Source: Chalciporus piperatus
Lineage: Eukaryota; Basidiomycota; Agaricomycetes; Boletales; Boletaceae
Length of the DNA stretch: 64,000 nucleotides
Reading direction: 5' to 3'
Assembly (NCBI GenBank): GCA_038093975.1
Contig: JBBPTG010000053.1
Span: 95,096-159,095 of the forward strand
The translations under genes and the position numbers were made by a program. Shown here in pieces: positions 62,173 to 64,000 of this stretch. Numbering within the stretch: the stretch's first letter is position 1; every line of letters starts with the position of its first letter. The notes under the pieces are model-generated. The model worked only from the letters and a program-made list of their open reading frames with translations. It was not told the origin of the DNA and ran no database searches.

Positions 62173-63632
62173 ATGGTGAAGAAGATTTCTGATGTATATA
62201 CGTTGCTTCTCGATACGGTGCCACCGTTGTATGCGGGAGCTTTCCCTGTCTCCGCAGATAAGTGCATGCTCCATTACCGTTCTACGGACGGTCTGAGGTG
62301 TGTGATCGTATCAGAATCAGTCATGGCACCAGTGACGTTCTTAAAGGGACATCAATCTTTCAAATGCGACCGAGGAAGAGCTCAAGCACCTTACCGAGGC
62401 GTGCAAACCAGCACCTTTCGGCAGGAACGACCTGGATGTATACGACGAATCTTACCGGAAGGCCTGGAAGATGGACACGGGCGATTTCATCACAAACTTC
62501 AATGTTGAAGATTCCGATCTCATCAATACCATCAAGTACAAGCTTGTTGGGAATAACTACAACAGGGAGGTAGACGCCGAACTTTATAAGCTCAACGTAT
62601 ACGGTAGGTTCTCGATTCTCACAGACAGAGTCCATGACTTGAATATATGCGCGTAAAACAGGCAAAGGATCCTTCTTCAAGTCACATAAAGACACTCCTC
62701 GCTCTGAGAGGATGTTCGGTTCCCTCGTCGTCGTATTTCCTACCGCTCACGAGGGCGGAGTCTTCAAACTACGTCATCACGATCAAGAATGGGAAACCGA
62801 CTTTGCGACAATGATCTCCGAGGCGCAGCAGACTCCCTCTGTCGGGTTCGTGGCGTTTTTCAGCGACATCGATCATGAAGTCGAGGAGGTCACGTCTGGG
62901 TACCGCGTCACCCTGACTTATAACCTCTTATTCGCATCATCAAGTCGACCCATGAACGCTCGACCCAATATCATCAAAGAAATCCAACCTCTCGGGGAGA
63001 AGGCTGCCAAATTAGCGGAAGACATTGACGAGATATATTCAATGAACCCCTTTCAATACGGTGGTTATCTTGCATTCGGCTTGCTGTACCAGTATCCTGT
63101 GAGCGAGCGAGGGTCCGTCGCTTCGCTCCGCACCTGCCTGAAAGGCCAGGATGCTGCACTCGCGAGCATCCTAGACCGTCTGTTTCTGGGGTGGGATCTT
63201 CGTATCTTCTACCGCTCGCAAGTCCACTGTGGCGGAACCAAGAACTTCCTCTCGAAACACGTTCTCCAGTTTGGCCCATACGCCAACATCTCTGATTTCG
63301 ATGGTCTTCTTCCCGATGCGGAACATGTCACCATCATACCAGACAGTCCGTTCGAGGGGATATCGAGTGAAGAGTCTCCGGATAGCGGCTATCAGGGAAG
63401 ATGTATCGTTCCACTCACACCCATCCCACGATTCCCTCATCGACCATCGAAATTCATTGAATACGGTAATGAAGCTTCGGCCGGAAAACTTTACTCGGAT
63501 GTTTGCCTCATCGTTGAAATCCCAGCGGAGATTGCTGGATCGGAGAGACCGCCGCGTAACGCTGTCCTGGAGGCTCGGAAGGAACATCTGGAAGATGTAT
63601 CGGATGACTCACAGGGTGAGAGCGAGGAATGA
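62173..63632 (+). CDS. 2-oxoglutarate/Fe(II) oxygenase-like protein
   Basis: Prolyl-4-hydroxylase-like fold protein of a family expanded in agaricomycetes. Exons 62173..62297, 62347..62603 and 62662..63632 give 450 aa. Landmarks: FGRNDLDVYDESYRKAWKMD, YKLNVYGKGSFFKSHKDTPR holding the HxD iron ligands (His-Lys-Asp), FGSLVVVFPTAHEGG, and VGFVAFFSDIDHEVEEVTSG with the distal His and the following Arg region (SGYRVTLTYNL) that would bind 2-oxoglutarate. The C-terminal 200 residues are family-specific and acidic at the end. Iron ligands appear intact, so it may be active; the substrate is unknown. The start was chosen by likeness to the family N-terminus. Confidence 0.72.
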
Positions 63633-63782
63633 GGGGTAATTTGAAGTTGTTTGTTTCGTCTATCGCAATGTGCGAGGTTGTACGAGTACTTCGATGGGCT
63701 CATCGAAACTTGAGATTTCTGCAGTGTGATCCCGAGTTGCGGAACCCTTCGCTCCCTAGGGAAGCAACCTTTACTTTGGCCT

Positions 63783-64000
63783 GGGACACGCGCCCTTGCC
63801 TTTTTCGGAAGTCGCCGAGGCGCGTGCCGCCGGAGACCCCTGACATGCCGTGAGGGCGCGTCGGGTTTCTGAGCGCGTCTCTCGAAAAATCGCGGTCTGA
63901 TTTTCCATGGGACACGCAATTTTTGGCGGGCGCGCCATAGGAAATCGTGTCCCATGAAAAACATCGATTTTTTTCCGAAAAAGGCAAGGGCGCGTGTCCC
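63783..64000. repeat. Inverted-repeat element reaching the right edge
   Basis: A perfect 26-bp inverted repeat: GGGACACGCGCCCTTGCCTT (first 20 bases) at 63783-63808, and its complement at 63975-64000, ending at the window edge. A second inner pair (TTTTCCATGGGACACG near 63900-63915, and CGTGTCCCATGAAAA near 63947-63961) repeats the GGGACACG word. The interior is GC-rich with no ORF. It looks like a miniature foldback or MITE-type element of at least 218 bp; outer limit and target duplication are not visible. Confidence 0.7.

Overview
The window looks like nuclear chromosomal DNA of a filamentous basidiomycete, most likely an agaricomycete. Genes are close together on both strands. Almost every gene is broken by introns of about 45-65 nt with GTRNGT donors. 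The proteins read as fungal, including several families typical of mushroom-forming fungi (F-box proteins with an RPPGPF block, BTB proteins, 2OG-oxygenase-like proteins with an HKDTPRS motif, TIGR04076). All gene models were built by hand from open frames and splice signals; there are no database results behind them.

Layout. 0-5 kb: a nucleoporin NUP188 running off the left edge. 6.7-8.1 kb: a divergent histone H4/H3 pair sharing a 262-bp promoter. 8.3-10.2 kb: a GPI-anchored pepsin-like protease. 10.66-11.96 kb: a 1.3-kb element with ~170-bp terminal inverted repeats enclosing a Ser/Pro/Gln-rich ORF. 12.3-18.4 kb: F-box protein 1, a METTL21/EFM6-like methyltransferase, an MFS transporter and a truncated hypothetical gene. 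18.7-22.4 kb: SF3B1/HSH155. 22.8-25.3 kb: two tandem beta-carbonic anhydrases. 25.7-33.0 kb: acetyl-CoA carboxylase ACC1. 33.6-36.1 kb: a carboxypeptidase S-type M20 peptidase. 37.2-37.6 kb: dynein light chain LC8. 38.0-41.0 kb: an AXL2-like CADG membrane protein. 41.5-45.5 kb: importin KAP123. 45.5-47.5 kb: a gene-poor stretch with a possible decayed secreted-protein gene. 47.5-51.9 kb: a BTB protein and a GPI-anchored secreted protein. 52.0-56.3 kb: F-box proteins 2 and 3 around a TIGR04076 gene. 56.8-63.6 kb: a flavin monooxygenase, dihydroorotate dehydrogenase, a collapsed monooxygenase pseudogene, a small unknown gene and a 2OG-oxygenase-like protein. 63.78-64.0 kb: a second, short inverted-repeat element reaching the right edge.

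Function. Most of the window is housekeeping: nuclear transport (NUP188, KAP123), chromatin (H3/H4), splicing (SF3B1), lipid and pyrimidine synthesis (ACC1, DHODH), vacuolar peptidase and dynein motor. ACC1 uses bicarbonate, which carbonic anhydrase supplies. The two anhydrase genes lie directly beside ACC1 in the same orientation, which is suggestive but not proof of a functional link. The accessory, fast-evolving parts are the F-box family, the tandem anhydrases, the monooxygenase gene plus relic, and the two inverted-repeat elements. I found no CRISPR array, rRNA or tRNA gene, and no intact transposase. The most unusual items are the inverted-repeat element with an intron-bearing ORF, the His-rich loop in both anhydrases, a histone H3 tail two residues longer than canonical, and a GC-AG intron in KAP123.
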